Source: Deltaproteobacteria bacterium (lineage in GTDB: Bacteria > Myxococcota > B64-G9). Taken from it: a DNA stretch of 34,259 bases. A program made the position numbers and the translations under genes. Each line of letters starts with the position of its first letter. Positions within the stretch are counted from its first letter, which is position 1. The DNA lies in assembly GCA_016935365.1 (NCBI GenBank), contig JAFGRB010000128.1:1-34259 (forward strand), read 5' to 3'. This document shows, piece after piece, positions 34,110 to 34,259 of this stretch. The notes under the pieces are model-generated. The model searched no databases, was not told the DNA's origin, and saw nothing but the letters and a program-made list of their open reading frames with translations.

Positions 34110-34259
34110 TCAGGACACGCAGCGCGCGAACGCCTTGCCTAACATCTCCCTGGTCTCGCAGCCCGACGCACCGAAGCGGGCGCAGTCCAGCGTGGCATCC
34201 CGTCCCAGGTGGCAGTAGGTGATCACGCCGTCCTCGCAGCTCTCCATCATCGTCTCGCA
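34110..34259 (-). CDS. 3' end of a Cys-rich secreted protein gene
   Basis: The last 49 codons are visible, stop at 34110-34112, entering from the right edge. The residues CEDGVITYCHLGRDATLDC and GASGCETREM follow the pattern C-x-G-x5-C-x9-C-x7-C that recurs in secreted Cys-rich proteins of Myxococcota, including the short domain in the neighbouring lipoprotein. The start and any signal peptide are outside the window. No function can be assigned. Confidence 0.65.
   Translation of the reverse strand, partial: CETMMESCEDGVITYCHLGRDATLDCARFGASGCETREMLGKAFARCVS

Noticed and set aside
34000..34110. A plus-strand reading with protein-like text (IEERIRISGAEIAEEVERSG)
   Set aside because: Only about 35 codons look protein-like, there is no start or ribosome site, and the frame then runs into the antisense of the Cys-rich gene. 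Possibly a decayed gene fragment but not supportable.
32255..34222. A 655-codon plus-strand open frame opposite the large lipoprotein gene
   Set aside because: Low-complexity Val/Ala/Leu/Arg shadow; the minus strand has a signal peptide, lipobox and ribosome site.

Overview
The window is high-GC throughout and contains only protein genes; I see no rRNA, tRNA, CRISPR array or transposase. It suggests an anaerobic or microaerophilic member of the Myxococcota or a nearby deltaproteobacterial lineage. The lineage hint comes from lipoproteins with long Asp/Gly linkers, a C-terminal tail resembling MYXO-CTERM, and Cys-rich secreted repeats. The lifestyle hint comes from a 2[4Fe-4S] ferredoxin, a soluble NAD-linked [NiFe] hydrogenase, desulfoferrodoxin, rubrerythrin, ferredoxin:thioredoxin reductase and many ferritin-like proteins. 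This assignment is inference from gene content.

Layout. (1) 1-660: the start of a heptad-repeat coiled-coil gene (minus strand, cut by the window edge) and a small ferredoxin gene. (2) 674-10057, minus strand: a hydrogenase locus. A sigma54-dependent activator with two Cys-rich PAS domains lies upstream of hoxF-hoxU-hoxY-hoxH-hoxW, followed by a lone response regulator, a His-rich CDF metal exporter and a radical SAM enzyme. Both the activator gene and hoxF are preceded by good -24/-12 (sigma54) sequences sharing the half TGGAGC, and inverted repeats lie upstream of the hoxF promoter. (3) 10281-13924, plus strand: a SUKH-like protein, an ECF sigma factor and a YyaL/SPATA20-type thioredoxin-domain protein. 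(4) 13964-17860, minus strand: an agmatinase-family enzyme, a lipoprotein, a secreted protein of unknown function and rubrerythrin.

(5) 18148-23133, plus strand: an Rrf2/IscR-type regulator followed by a tightly coupled sulfur operon. It encodes cysteine synthase, serine acetyltransferase, a LarE-type sulfur transferase, MnmA, a glutaredoxin and an FTR-rubredoxin fusion. Four of its junctions are 4-base start/stop overlaps. (6) 23168-23986, minus strand: a ZIP metal transporter. (7) 24164-29319, plus strand: full-length NifU, NifS, a ferritin-like protein, thiol peroxidase, desulfoferrodoxin, a ferritin and two more ferritin-like proteins. Together 5-7 read as one programme: make cysteine, extract sulfur from it, build Fe-S clusters, store iron, and remove superoxide and peroxide.

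(8) 29320-34259: a 120-base nested palindrome, a small SAF/CpaB-like membrane protein, a C45-type hydrolase with the MYXO-CTERM-like tail, a small secreted protein, a perfect hairpin between convergent genes, a 738-residue lipoprotein with a 24-base minisatellite in its linker, and the 3' end of a Cys-rich protein gene.

The best candidates for something little described are the Cys-PAS/sigma54 control of the hox operon, the NifUS-multi-ferritin-superoxide reductase operon, and the sulfur operon joining cysteine synthesis, two PP-loop sulfur enzymes and an FTR/glutaredoxin pair. No intergenic stretch exceeds about 290 bases.
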